DNA of 64,000 nucleotides from JACVRW01 sp038323835 (lineage in GTDB: Bacteria > Actinomycetota > Thermoleophilia > Solirubrobacterales > Thermoleophilaceae), in assembly GCA_038323835.1 (NCBI GenBank), contig JBBQHI010000001.1, positions 185,927 to 249,926 of the forward strand, written 5' to 3'. The translations under genes were made by a program, and so were the position numbers. This document shows positions 41,361 to 49,598 of this stretch, one piece after another (the first letter of the stretch is position 1; each line of letters begins with the position of its first letter). The notes beneath the pieces were generated by a model, which was given only the letters and a program-made list of their open reading frames with translations, had not been told where the DNA came from and did not search any database.

Positions 41361-43060
41361 GCGGCGGGCACGGCGCGGCGTCCGGAGTGCCCCGGACGCC
41401 GGCTCGCGGCGCCCGCGGGGCACGGGTCCGCGAGGCGCGGCTCTTGGGGGCGCCGGCCCTCGACCGCTGGGAGCTCGTGCTGCTGGCCGCGTTCGCGGGG
41501 ATGTCGGTCTGCATCCTGGCCGCGCTGGCCGCGCGCCCGCTCGCGATGACCGGTGCCGAGAGCGGCGTGGTGGCCGACCAGCTCCAGTACTTCTCATGGA
41601 TCCGGGTGGCCGGGGACCACCTGGTGATCCGGAACGTCTGGGACATCAACCCGAGCGGCACGTCGTACTTCATCCACCCGGGCTTCCTCATCTCCGGGCT
41701 GCTCCACCGGGCCGGGCTCTCCATCCCGCTGGCCTATCTCCTGCTCTGGAAGCCGCTGGCCGTGGCCGCGGTGTTCCTCGGCTTCCGCGCCTACGTCCAT
41801 CGCGTTGTGAGCGGGCGCGGGGCCCGCCTGGCCGCGCTCGCGATCGCGCTGTTCTACGTGTCGCCGCTGGCCGCCGCACTCGACCTCCTCTCCGTGGGCG
41901 GGCTCGACTTCCGCAAGGAGATGCGCTTCCTGTCCGGCGAGGTGTTCCCCGGCGTGTACGTGTGGGGCTACCTGATGACCGCCATCGCGGTGGGCCTGGT
42001 GCCGCTGGTGCTGCTGGCGGCCGAGCGCGCCCGCGTGCCGGAGCGGCGCGCTCCGGGCCGCTCCGCCCGCTGGTACGCCGGATGGGCCGCCGCGGGCGCC
42101 CTGATGGTCTCGTGGCTCCAGCCCTGGCAGGGCACGGCGCTGATCCTCACCGTGGCCGTGGTGGAGCTGATTCAGCTGCGCCGCAGCCAGGGGGATCTCG
42201 GCGCCGCGCTGCGCGGGGTGGGGCCGCTGCTGGCCGCGGCCGTGCTGCCGCTCGTTTACTACGCGGTGCTCGAGCGGGTGGACCCGGCATGGGAGATCGC
42301 GGGCCACGCCAACCGCAAGTTCGAGCTCGGCTGGCCGCCGTCGGTGTGGGCCATCGGCCTGCTGCCGCTGGCGCTGCCCGCGGCGCTGGCCTACCGCCGC
42401 CGGGCCGAGGGCTGGCAGGACGTGGCCGTGCGCGTGCTGCCGCTGGCGATGGTGGGGGAGTACTTCGCCATCACTCTCAGCGGCCTGGGCACCTTCCCGT
42501 TCCACTCGCTCCAGGGCATGTCGCTCCCGCTGGCGGCCCTGGCCACCACGGGCGTGGCCGAGCTGCGCCCGGCGCGGTGGTGGACGGTAAGGACGCGCTG
42601 GGTCGGCGCACTGATCGTGCTGGCGCTCGCCCTTGGCGTGGTGGACCGCCTCAACCAGGTCCGCATCGAGGTGCACAAGGGAGGCCAGCCCTACCTCGTC
42701 CACCCCGGTGAGCAGAGCGCCTTCGACTACCTCGAGGGCCTCGACCGTTCCGGCGGCGTGCTCGCGCCCATCTACTCCGGGCTCATGATCCCGTACCAGA
42801 CCGGCCGCGAGACCTGGGTCGGGCAGATCTCCTGGACGCCGGACTACCACCGCCGCGTGAAGCGCGCCGAGGCGCTCTTCTCCGGCCGGCTCGACCGCGC
42901 GAAGGCCACCCGGCTGGTGGCGGGGTCCGGGGCGCGCTTCCTCTACTCCGACTGCCTGAAGCGGGCCGACCTCAGCCGCCTGCTCAGGCCCTACCTCGCC
43001 TCGGTGCGGCACTTCGGCTGCGCCACCGTGTACGAGGTGGACCGGAGCGCGCTGCCGTGA
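41357..43060 (+). CDS. Polytopic GT-C-like membrane protein, DQxQY/FGCATVY family (copy 5 of 5)
   Basis: This 567-residue family member has D74-Q-L-Q-Y then SWIRVA, HPGFLISGLLH, LWKPLAV, EVFPGVYVWGY, WLQPWQGT, and cysteines in SDC and FGCATVY. It has the longest N-terminal hydrophilic leader of the five (about 38 residues, Arg/Gly/Ala-rich, probably cytoplasmic). GTG 41357 overlaps the GT2 stop and its own stop overlaps the next start, both as GTGA. It is the second family member in this operon, and like the others it is inferred, not proven, to act on a polyprenyl-linked sugar. Confidence 0.8.
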   Translation: MSGGHGAASGVPRTPARGARGARVREARLLGAPALDRWELVLLAAFAGMSVCILAALAARPLAMTGAESGVVADQLQYFSWIRVAGDHLVIRNVWDINPSGTSYFIHPGFLISGLLHRAGLSIPLAYLLLWKPLAVAAVFLGFRAYVHRVVSGRGARLAALAIALFYVSPLAAALDLLSVGGLDFRKEMRFLSGEVFPGVYVWGYLMTAIAVGLVPLVLLAAERARVPERRAPGRSARWYAGWAAAGALMVSWLQPWQGTALILTVAVVELIQLRRSQGDLGAALRGVGPLLAAAVLPLVYYAVLERVDPAWEIAGHANRKFELGWPPSVWAIGLLPLALPAALAYRRRAEGWQDVAVRVLPLAMVGEYFAITLSGLGTFPFHSLQGMSLPLAALATTGVAELRPARWWTVRTRWVGALIVLALALGVVDRLNQVRIEVHKGGQPYLVHPGEQSAFDYLEGLDRSGGVLAPIYSGLMIPYQTGRETWVGQISWTPDYHRRVKRAEALFSGRLDRAKATRLVAGSGARFLYSDCLKRADLSRLLRPYLASVRHFGCATVYEVDRSALP

Positions 43061-44718
43061 TCGCAGCAGCGCCCGCGCGCTTCCCCTCCTCCGCGAGCCG
43101 CCGCTCGCGCAACCTAGGGCTCGCGGCCCTGTTCCTGGTCGCCGCGGCCATCTCCGTCTCGATCATGCTCAAGGGGATGCAGCCCAACGACGAGGGGCTG
43201 ATGCTGCAGGCCGCGGCCCGCATCGCCGGAGGCGAGGTCCCCTACAGGGACTTCTGGTGGTTCTACCCGCCCGGGCAGCCCTACCTCCTCGCCGCGCTGT
43301 GGAAGATCTTCGGGCCCTCGCTGCTCACATGGCGGATCGTGCGCGTGCTCACGAACGCCGGCGTGGCGCTCCTCGTGTACCTGCTGGCGAGGCGCGAGGC
43401 CCCGCGCGGCCTGGCCATCGCCGCCTGGGCGGTGGCCGCCCTGGTGCTGGCCGCACCCACCGGCCCGCACCCGTACCCGACGGCGCTCCTGCTCTCCATC
43501 GGCGCCCTGCTCATGATGGAGCGCTCGCCGGTGGCGACCGGGGTGCTGGTCGGGCTGTGCGCCGTGTTCCGGATCGAGTTCGCGGCCTACCTGGGGCTGG
43601 GGGTGGTGCTCGCCTACCTGATCTCCCCCGAGGGAGGCGCCAGGCTGGCCGCGCGCTTCGTCGTCGCGTCCGTGGGCAGCGCCCTGGTCCTGTTCGCCCC
43701 CGTGGTGCTCCCGGCCGGGCTCGGGAACTCGTGGGACCTCCTGATCCGGTACCCGATTGAGGACTTCACGGACTACCAGTCGCTGCCCTTCCCGCTGCTC
43801 TACCACGGGCCGGTCCACTTCTCCTCGTTCGGCGTCGCGCGTAACACCATCGGCTCGATCCTGTCCTCCGAGGTGCCGCTGCTGATGGTGATCGACCTGG
43901 CGGCGGTGCTGGCCGTGCTGGCGCTCGGGTTCAAGCGGGAGCGGTGGCCGCACGTGGCCGTCGGGGTGTTCGGGATCGGCATGACGCACTACCTGGTGAC
44001 CCGACCCGACGCCTTCCACGTGAGCCCGCTGGCCGTGGTGCTGGCCGCGCCGTCGGCCTGGATCCTCGCCCGGCTCGGCCCGCTGATCAGGGGACCGGGC
44101 TCCATCCGGGAGCGCATCGGGAGCCTCTCCGGCCGGGCCCGGCTCGCCCTCGTGCCCCTACCCGTGATCGCCGTGGTGCTCCTCTGGCTTGGGCTGGACG
44201 CCGCCCAGCGGGCGGAGCGGCAGTTCGAGTCGGACATGGTCCCGATACACCTCGCCGTGGCCGACGGCGTGCGTGAGCTCCCCGTCTACAACTGCTCGCT
44301 ACCGGGGGCCAACCCCGTTCAGGTTTGCCGCCTGGCCGACCTGGAGTCCGCGGTGCGTTACGTGCAGCGCCGCGTCCCGCCCGGCCGGCCGATCTACGTG
44401 GGCACCCGGCGTGCCGACCTCGTCACCTCGGGTGCGCCGATCCTCTACGTGCTCACCCGCCGCCCGAGTGCCACCCGGTACGACATCGCCGCTCCCGGCG
44501 TCGTGACCACGGCGCCGGTGCAGCGGGAGATCGTGGCCGACCTGAAGCGCAAGCACCTGCCGCTCGTCATCCGCTGGACCGCATCGATCACCGCGGCCCC
44601 GGAGCCGAACCGGGCGGGGAAGTCCACCGGTGTGCGCATCCTTGACCGGTTCTTCGCCGAGCGCTACCGGAAGGCCGCCAGTTTCGGCCCCTATCTGATT
44701 CTCGAGGGCAGGTCGTGA
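43057..44718 (+). CDS. Polytopic GT39-like membrane glycosyltransferase (group D, second copy)
   Basis: This 553-residue protein has D45-E46-G in the first external loop, then VPYRDFWWFYPPGQPY, corresponding to the loop of the protein at 38606. About ten spans are followed by an external domain of about 160 residues that begins with two close cysteines (VYNCSL and QVCRLADLES). It is expected to be a GT-C-type sugar transferase. GTG 43057 overlaps the upstream stop (GTGA); the stop overlaps the next start (GTG 44715) in the same way. The donor sugar is unknown. Confidence 0.78.
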   Translation: MIAAAPARFPSSASRRSRNLGLAALFLVAAAISVSIMLKGMQPNDEGLMLQAAARIAGGEVPYRDFWWFYPPGQPYLLAALWKIFGPSLLTWRIVRVLTNAGVALLVYLLARREAPRGLAIAAWAVAALVLAAPTGPHPYPTALLLSIGALLMMERSPVATGVLVGLCAVFRIEFAAYLGLGVVLAYLISPEGGARLAARFVVASVGSALVLFAPVVLPAGLGNSWDLLIRYPIEDFTDYQSLPFPLLYHGPVHFSSFGVARNTIGSILSSEVPLLMVIDLAAVLAVLALGFKRERWPHVAVGVFGIGMTHYLVTRPDAFHVSPLAVVLAAPSAWILARLGPLIRGPGSIRERIGSLSGRARLALVPLPVIAVVLLWLGLDAAQRAERQFESDMVPIHLAVADGVRELPVYNCSLPGANPVQVCRLADLESAVRYVQRRVPPGRPIYVGTRRADLVTSGAPILYVLTRRPSATRYDIAAPGVVTTAPVQREIVADLKRKHLPLVIRWTASITAAPEPNRAGKSTGVRILDRFFAERYRKAASFGPYLILEGRS

Positions 44719-45317
44719 CCGGCACCACCAACCAGAAGACCTCGAACGTCGAGAAGTACGAGCGCACGGGCGGGATCGAGCAGCGCCTGCTCGAGCGCTT
44801 CCGAGCGACCCTGCTCGCGGAGATCACCGGGCTTGGGGCGCGCCGGATCCTCGACGCGGGGTGCGGCGAGGGGATCGTGGCCGCCTGGCTCGCCCAGGCG
44901 CTCCCGGAGGCGGAGCTGGTGGGGGTGGACGCCCGCGCGGACGCCGTGGAGGAGTTCCGGCTGCGCAACCCCGGGGTCCGGGCCGAGGTGGGCGACCTCT
45001 ACGGGCTGCCGTTCGAGCCGGGAGAGTTCGATCTCGTCATGGCGATCGAGGTGCTGGAGCACTTCGAGCGCCCGCGGGAGGCATTGCGGGAGCTGGCCCG
45101 CGTCGCGTCGGGCGCCGTGCTGCTCACCGTGCCGCACGAGCCCTACTTCCGGGGCGGGAACCTCGCCCGCGGCCGCTACGTGAGCAGGCTCGGTTCCACG
45201 CCGGGGCACGTGAACACCTGGACCCGCCGCGGGTTCACCCGCATGGCGGCGGGCGAGGTGAACGCGCCGCGCTGGTGGAGCGCCTTTCCCTGGCAGGGGA
45301 TAACCGCCGGCGTCTAG
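44715..45317 (+). CDS. Class I SAM-dependent methyltransferase
   Basis: This 200-residue cytoplasmic methyltransferase has RRILDAGCGEGIVAAWL as the SAM-binding loop, LVGVDAR with the acidic ribose-binding residue, VGDLYGLPF, and LVMAIEVLEHFERP. It is short for the class and lacks a large C-terminal substrate domain. It is the last gene of the seven-gene operon, coupled by GTGA at 44715. Its TAG stop shares the tetramer CTAG (45314-45317) with the convergent DUF1801 gene. It may methylate a sugar or lipid intermediate of the pathway; the target is not identifiable. Confidence 0.85.
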   Translation: MTGTTNQKTSNVEKYERTGGIEQRLLERFRATLLAEITGLGARRILDAGCGEGIVAAWLAQALPEAELVGVDARADAVEEFRLRNPGVRAEVGDLYGLPFEPGEFDLVMAIEVLEHFERPREALRELARVASGAVLLTVPHEPYFRGGNLARGRYVSRLGSTPGHVNTWTRRGFTRMAAGEVNAPRWWSAFPWQGITAGV

Positions 45318-45676
45318 GAGGCGTTCAATGCCACGGCGGCGCGAATAAGCGCCCTCAGCGCCTTCTCATCGATCTTCTCGCCCTCATGGAAATCGATGGC
45401 GCGCCGGGTGTTGCCCTCGAGGCTGGAGTTGAAGAGGCCCGAGGGGTCCTCCAGGGAGGCACCCTTGGCGAAGGTCATCTTCACCACCTTCTTGTAGGTC
45501 TCACCGGTGCAGATGATTCCGTCGTGCTCCCACGCCGGAACCCCTCTCCACTTCCACTCCTCGACCACCTCGGGGTCGGCCTCCTTGACGAGAGCTCGGA
45601 CCTGAGCGAGCGTCTCGCCCCGCCAGTCACCGAGCTCCCCGATTCTCGCGTCTATGAGCTGAGAGGGAGAGGTCAC
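45314..45676 (-). CDS. DUF1801/YdhG-like small protein
   Basis: This 120-residue soluble protein resembles the DUF1801 (YdhG-like) family. It has VVEEWKWRGVPAWEHDGIICTG, then KKVVKMTFAKGASLEDP, and a C-terminal helix KALRALIRAAVALN. The family has a compact alpha/beta fold and no established reaction. The N-terminus is about as expected and the length is typical. GTG 45676 overlaps the stop of the GT2 gene (GTGA), so it is translationally coupled to it, an unusual partner. It is the last gene of the minus-strand block that begins at 54218. Confidence 0.78.
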   Translation of the reverse strand: MTSPSQLIDARIGELGDWRGETLAQVRALVKEADPEVVEEWKWRGVPAWEHDGIICTGETYKKVVKMTFAKGASLEDPSGLFNSSLEGNTRRAIDFHEGEKIDEKALRALIRAAVALNAS

Positions 45677-46707
45677 TCGCGCTCGCCGGCCCCGCGGACC
45701 ACTCGCTCCACCTGCAGCTCCGCGCCGCGCTCGCCGCGTATGTCCTGGCGGACGGCGGCCACCATCTCGCCCAGCAGGCCGAGCGTGAGCAGCTGGATGC
45801 CCACCACGATCAGCAGCACGCCGAGGAGGAGCAGTGGCCGCGAGCCGATCGCCGCGCCGCCGAGCTTGATCGCGGCCAGGTAGGTGCACATGATCACGCC
45901 GGTGAACCCGAGCACGAGGCCGGCGCCGCCGAACAGGTGGATGGGCCGGTTCTGGTAGCGGCCGATGAAGAGCACGTTCACCAGATCGAGCAGCCCGCGG
46001 GCGTAGCGCTCCAGGCCGTAGCGCGAGCGGCCGTGCTGGCGGGCCCGGTGGTTCACCTGAATCTCCGTGATCCGCCAGCCCCGCTGGGCGCCGATCACCG
46101 GGATGAAGCGGTGCATCTCGCCGTAGAGGTCGAGCGAGCGGATGCGGTCGCCGCGGTAGGCCTTGAGCCCGCAGTTGAAGTCGTGGAGACGCACTCCGGA
46201 GAGCACGGCGGTCACGCGGTTGAAGAATCTGGAGGCGAGCCGGCGGCGACCCGGGTCGTGGCGGTCGCGCTTCCATCCTGAAACGAGGTCGAAGCCCTCG
46301 CCGAGCTTCTCCATGAGCGCGGAGATCTCGGCCGGGTCGTCCTGGCCGTCGCCGTCGAGCGTCACCACCACGCGGCCGCGCGTCTCGCGGAAGCCCTCCC
46401 GCAGGGCGGCGGCCTTGCCGAAGTTGCGCCGGAGCTGCACCAGCGCCACCGGGTGGTCGTGGGCCATCCGCTCGAGCAGCTCGGCCGTGCCGTCCGTGGA
46501 GCCGTCGTCCACGATCACGATCTCGTATCGGATCCCTAGCGGCTCGCAGGCCTGCTCGATCTCCTCGATCAGCCCGGGCAGCGCCTCGCGCTCGTTCAGC
46601 ACGGGCACCACCACGGAGAGCTCCAGATCGGCGCTCACGGCCAGCGACGGGCGCGGGAGCTCGCTCGGCGAAGCATCCCCGGGGGGCGCGGTGGTCGAGC
46701 TCTCCAT
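45673..46707 (-). CDS. GT2 polyprenyl-phosphate sugar synthase with two C-terminal membrane spans (GtrB/DPM-like)
   Basis: This 344-residue enzyme has LSVVVPVLNEREALPGL, IVDDGSTDGTAELLE, RRNFGKAAALREG, the D-x-D-x-x-D metal site in LDGDGQDDPAEI, and DFNCGLKAYRGD. Those are followed by two hydrophobic C-terminal spans (about residues 235-315). It should load a sugar onto polyprenyl phosphate for extracytoplasmic GT-C enzymes. Three start codons lie in tandem (GTG 46713, ATG 46710, ATG 46707). ATG 46707 is preferred because the TAAGGT box (46714-46719) is then 6 bases away, as at other leaderless genes here. It probably has its own promoter rather than depending on the GT39-like gene upstream. 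Confidence 0.87.
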   Translation of the reverse strand: MESSTTAPPGDASPSELPRPSLAVSADLELSVVVPVLNEREALPGLIEEIEQACEPLGIRYEIVIVDDGSTDGTAELLERMAHDHPVALVQLRRNFGKAAALREGFRETRGRVVVTLDGDGQDDPAEISALMEKLGEGFDLVSGWKRDRHDPGRRRLASRFFNRVTAVLSGVRLHDFNCGLKAYRGDRIRSLDLYGEMHRFIPVIGAQRGWRITEIQVNHRARQHGRSRYGLERYARGLLDLVNVLFIGRYQNRPIHLFGGAGLVLGFTGVIMCTYLAAIKLGGAAIGSRPLLLLGVLLIVVGIQLLTLGLLGEMVAAVRQDIRGERGAELQVERVVRGAGERE

Positions 46708-46713
46708 CATCAC

Positions 46714-46719
46714 ACCTTA
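46714..46719 (-). promoter_or_regulatory. Candidate -10 box (TAAGGT) of a leaderless transcript
   Basis: TAAGGT on the minus strand is 6 bases before ATG 46707 and directly abuts GTG 46713, so the downstream ATG is the better start. Confidence 0.45.
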
Positions 46720-46784
46720 CATTCGGTTTGCCGGAAGTTGTCGCGGCCGGCCGGGAGATCCGCGACCGCCGGCGGGGGGCGTTG

Positions 46785-48671
46785 CTAGGAGACGCGGGCG
46801 TCGATCACGCGTAGGTAGATCGAACCCTGCGGCGCGGACACCGCGTCGGCCGATGCGGTAATCGTGATGGTGTTCCGCCCCGGGGAGAGGCGAATCGCGT
46901 GCCGCACCGCCACTGGGCGCGACACCACGCTCAGCGAATCGGTCGTGCCGTCCGGGTACCGGATCGCGAGTACCGTCGCCGGTCCGCCTACATGGTCGAG
47001 GCTCATCGTGAGCACCGCCGTCCGCGGGGCCCGATCCCTATTCGTGATCGCGATCCGCCCACGCCGCTCCACGAGCGAGCTCCACTGGTGCGCCAGGTCT
47101 TCCTCGTGCGGTCCGAAACCCTCGCCGAACGCCGGTGCAAGTCGGAGGCAGTCGCGCCCGCCGCGGCCGAGGTCGTAGACCGCGACGCCCGGCCGGATGG
47201 CGCCGCGGAAGGCGCGCTCGGCGACACGCTCGAAGCAGAGCCCCGGTCCCCACCGCGCGGGCGCGAAGGGGAGGATGTTCAGGTCGGCGGTCAGGATCGC
47301 CACGCGGCCGCGCGTCCCCGCGCGTGTCCACACAGCAGAGTCCGCGCGCGGGTCGATGCTGAACGAGCGGTCCGCGCCGAGGTACGCATGAAGCGGCTTC
47401 GTGTAGAAGGCCAGTTTGGGGAGGGGGTTCTCGACGACGGTGTCTCCCGGCCGAGTCTCCGCGCGGATGAAAGCCGCCATGTCGTCGAGGGGCGGGCGCT
47501 GGAAGCGGTGCTCGAAGGTCTTTGCGGCGCCGATCAGGAGTCCCGCCGAGACGAGCCCGACCGCGATCAGCCGAAGTGCGGGGCGTGGACGGAGGAGAAG
47601 CCAGGCAACGAGCAGGAGCAGCGCCGGTAGCGAGGGACTGAAGTAGCGCGAGAGGAAGATGTCGTGCTTGGCGATTGCGTAGGCGAAGACACCACCCGGG
47701 CTGGCGAGCGCGAGCATCGCCAGCAACACGACGGTGTTCGAGCGGGCAGAACCCGAAGGGTCAGGGTCAGGGTCAGGGTCAGGATCCGGGTCGGCGTCCG
47801 GCCGCGGGCGGGCTGCGATGACCCCGGCCACCGCCACGGCCAGACCTGCTCCGACGAGCACCAGCGCTGTGAGTCCCGGGAACTGTCTCAGCGTGGGTCG
47901 CAGGATTTGGCTGAACGGCTGGCCCGGAAAGACGGCCAGCAGCGCCTCGAATGTCCTGAAGGTCGGATGCAGCGGACCGCCCACCACGGTCTCGAACTCG
48001 CCTCCTTTGGCTGTAACCGCCCAGGGAAGGAACGCGAGCCCCGCGGCGGCGCTCGCCAGCAGGACCGGCTTCCACTGGGATCGCTGAAACACGAGAGTCC
48101 ATGCTGCTTGGGCGACGATCACGAATCCGCCGACATAGTGGCTGTAGAGCAGAGCGGTGGCGGACGCGGCGTAGGCGACCCACCACCATCGGCTCCTCGC
48201 CCCGAGCGCCCGTAGCAGGGTAAGGGTCGCCAGTGCGGAGAAGAAGGTCGCCGTCGCGTATCCACGCGCCTCCGCCCCGTAGAAGATGGCGAACGGGGAG
48301 ATCGCTGCGAAGGCGGCCGCGAGCGCGCCCGCCGCGCGTCCCACGGTGCGTTCGCCCACGAGGAAGATCAGGGGAACTGCTGCGGCCCCGAGGATCAGGG
48401 ACGGCAGCCGGATCGACACCGTATCGTCGCCGATCTGAGCGCCCAGCCAGGCCAGCACGTAGTACAGCGGGGGGTTGTCCTCCCCGTGAGCGCGCATCTG
48501 GTTGATGAGGTCGCCCAGGGCGTGTCCGTGGATCTCGTCGAAGGTGAGCGTCTCGTCCAAAGCGAGTCCCTGATGGAATCCGTCGAGACGTAGGAGCAGC
48601 GCGGCGAGGGTGAGAACGCCCACCAGCACCCACCACCAGTTGACCCGATCGGCCAGGCGCCGCCCCCGCAT
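46785..48671 (-). CDS. GT39/ArnT-like membrane glycosyltransferase with Asp-Pro repeat linker (group A, copy 5)
   Basis: This 628-residue polytopic enzyme has D39-E40-T-L-T-F in the first external loop. NPPLYYVLAWLG, SIRLPSLILG, TVGRAAGAL and SPFAIFYGAEARGYA follow. Near residue 295, between membrane spans, lies an uninterrupted Asp-Pro dipeptide run encoded by an in-frame 6-base tandem repeat. A beta-rich C-terminal domain of about 130 residues follows the spans (RIAITNRD, TMSLDHVGGPA, SIYLRVIDARVS); it is different from the GWA module. ATG 48671 is chosen; TTG 48683 is four codons upstream. About 170 bases separate it from the preceding GT2 gene, with no clear leaderless box. Sugar and acceptor are unknown. 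Confidence 0.82.
   Translation of the reverse strand: MRGRRLADRVNWWWVLVGVLTLAALLLRLDGFHQGLALDETLTFDEIHGHALGDLINQMRAHGEDNPPLYYVLAWLGAQIGDDTVSIRLPSLILGAAAVPLIFLVGERTVGRAAGALAAAFAAISPFAIFYGAEARGYATATFFSALATLTLLRALGARSRWWWVAYAASATALLYSHYVGGFVIVAQAAWTLVFQRSQWKPVLLASAAAGLAFLPWAVTAKGGEFETVVGGPLHPTFRTFEALLAVFPGQPFSQILRPTLRQFPGLTALVLVGAGLAVAVAGVIAARPRPDADPDPDPDPDPDPSGSARSNTVVLLAMLALASPGGVFAYAIAKHDIFLSRYFSPSLPALLLLVAWLLLRPRPALRLIAVGLVSAGLLIGAAKTFEHRFQRPPLDDMAAFIRAETRPGDTVVENPLPKLAFYTKPLHAYLGADRSFSIDPRADSAVWTRAGTRGRVAILTADLNILPFAPARWGPGLCFERVAERAFRGAIRPGVAVYDLGRGGRDCLRLAPAFGEGFGPHEEDLAHQWSSLVERRGRIAITNRDRAPRTAVLTMSLDHVGGPATVLAIRYPDGTTDSLSVVSRPVAVRHAIRLSPGRNTITITASADAVSAPQGSIYLRVIDARVS
47758..47799 (-). 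repeat. In-frame hexanucleotide microsatellite coding for (Asp-Pro)n
   Basis: Four perfect GGGTCA units (47758-47781) are followed by three degenerate ones (GGATCC, GGGTCG, GCGTCC). Unit number changes would keep the frame and only lengthen or shorten the Asp-Pro linker. Confidence 0.9.
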
Positions 48672-48844
48672 GCGGGGATTCAACAGGCCTGCGGATTCAC
48701 CCGCAAGCGGCGATCCGGTTCGACGGTCCCGCGTGACGCCCCGCGTTGCCTGCCACGAGGTGACGGGAGCCGTTTTCCGGCGGTCGATCCACGATATGTC
48801 CCTGGCCGGCGACAGAGTTTCACCTACGCCATCGTCGCGCCGCG

Positions 48845-49597
48845 CTAACTCCCGGTCGTCGATCTGCGCCTGGCCCTGGAGCGATGGGCGAGCGCTGCGG
48901 CCAGGAGTACCCGGGCGTAGCCCAATGCCTGGTGTGAGAACACGAACTTGGACTCCCCGGCGATGCGCTTCCCCTGCTGGCCGCGGAGCTCATGGATGCG
49001 ACCACCGCTTAGCCAGGCCTTCAGCGTGAGCTCGGGTGAGATCTCGAATCCGCCGGACCGGAGATCGAGCCCACGCGCGAACTCGATGTCGAACCCGCGG
49101 AAGGCGTACGTCGGATCGCGAAACGGCAGCCCCACGGCCCACCGGCACAGCTGCCGGTAGATCCACTGGTAGATGCGGTAGCTCCAGGGGATGCTCGCGG
49201 AGTCCCCGGCCTCGGCGTAGCGCGACAGCAGCACCAGGTGGTCGCCGTGCTCGATCACCCGGTCGCGGAAATCCGGTATCGCCGCGATCGGGTCCACCGC
49301 GTCACCCATGACCACCACGCCCACCCGTCCCTGCGCGTGGTGCATGCCGAATCTGATCGCGTGCCCGATTCCCCTCGGCAGTCCCTTGTGCAAAGCCTTG
49401 ACGTGCGGGTAGCGGTTGGACAGGAGCATCGCTTCGCGGAACGTGTAGTCGTCGGAGCAGTCGTCGATGATGAGGATCTCCCCCCTCAGCCGCGTCTCCT
49501 CCAGCAGCCTGACGAGCTTGTCCACCACCGACGGAACGTTCTGCTCCTCGTTCAGGCAGGGGACAATGAGGCTGACCTCGGGAACCTCGTCGGTCAC
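48845..49597 (-). CDS. GT2 family glycosyltransferase
   Basis: This 250-residue GT-A enzyme has VSLIVPCLNEEQNVPSVV, IIDDCSDDYT (a variant of the usual DDGS), RGIGHAIRFGM, and the metal-site region VVVMGDAVDP. The D-x-x-D there is atypical. It has DPTYAFRGFD, as in polyprenyl-phosphate sugar synthases, and a basic C-terminus without membrane spans. It may make a polyprenyl-phosphate sugar or extend a lipid-linked glycan. GTG 49597 starts 1 base after the stop of the epimerase gene, so the two are co-translated or at least co-transcribed. Confidence 0.82.
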   Translation of the reverse strand: MTDEVPEVSLIVPCLNEEQNVPSVVDKLVRLLEETRLRGEILIIDDCSDDYTFREAMLLSNRYPHVKALHKGLPRGIGHAIRFGMHHAQGRVGVVVMGDAVDPIAAIPDFRDRVIEHGDHLVLLSRYAEAGDSASIPWSYRIYQWIYRQLCRWAVGLPFRDPTYAFRGFDIEFARGLDLRSGGFEISPELTLKAWLSGGRIHELRGQQGKRIAGESKFVFSHQALGYARVLLAAALAHRSRARRRSTTGS

Positions 49598-49598
49598 G

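Noticed and set aside
47758..47799. GGGTCA repeats as part of a mobile element or CRISPR-like array
   Set aside because: The units are only 6 bases, contiguous, in frame and inside a coding region; there are no spacers, target duplications or transposase nearby.
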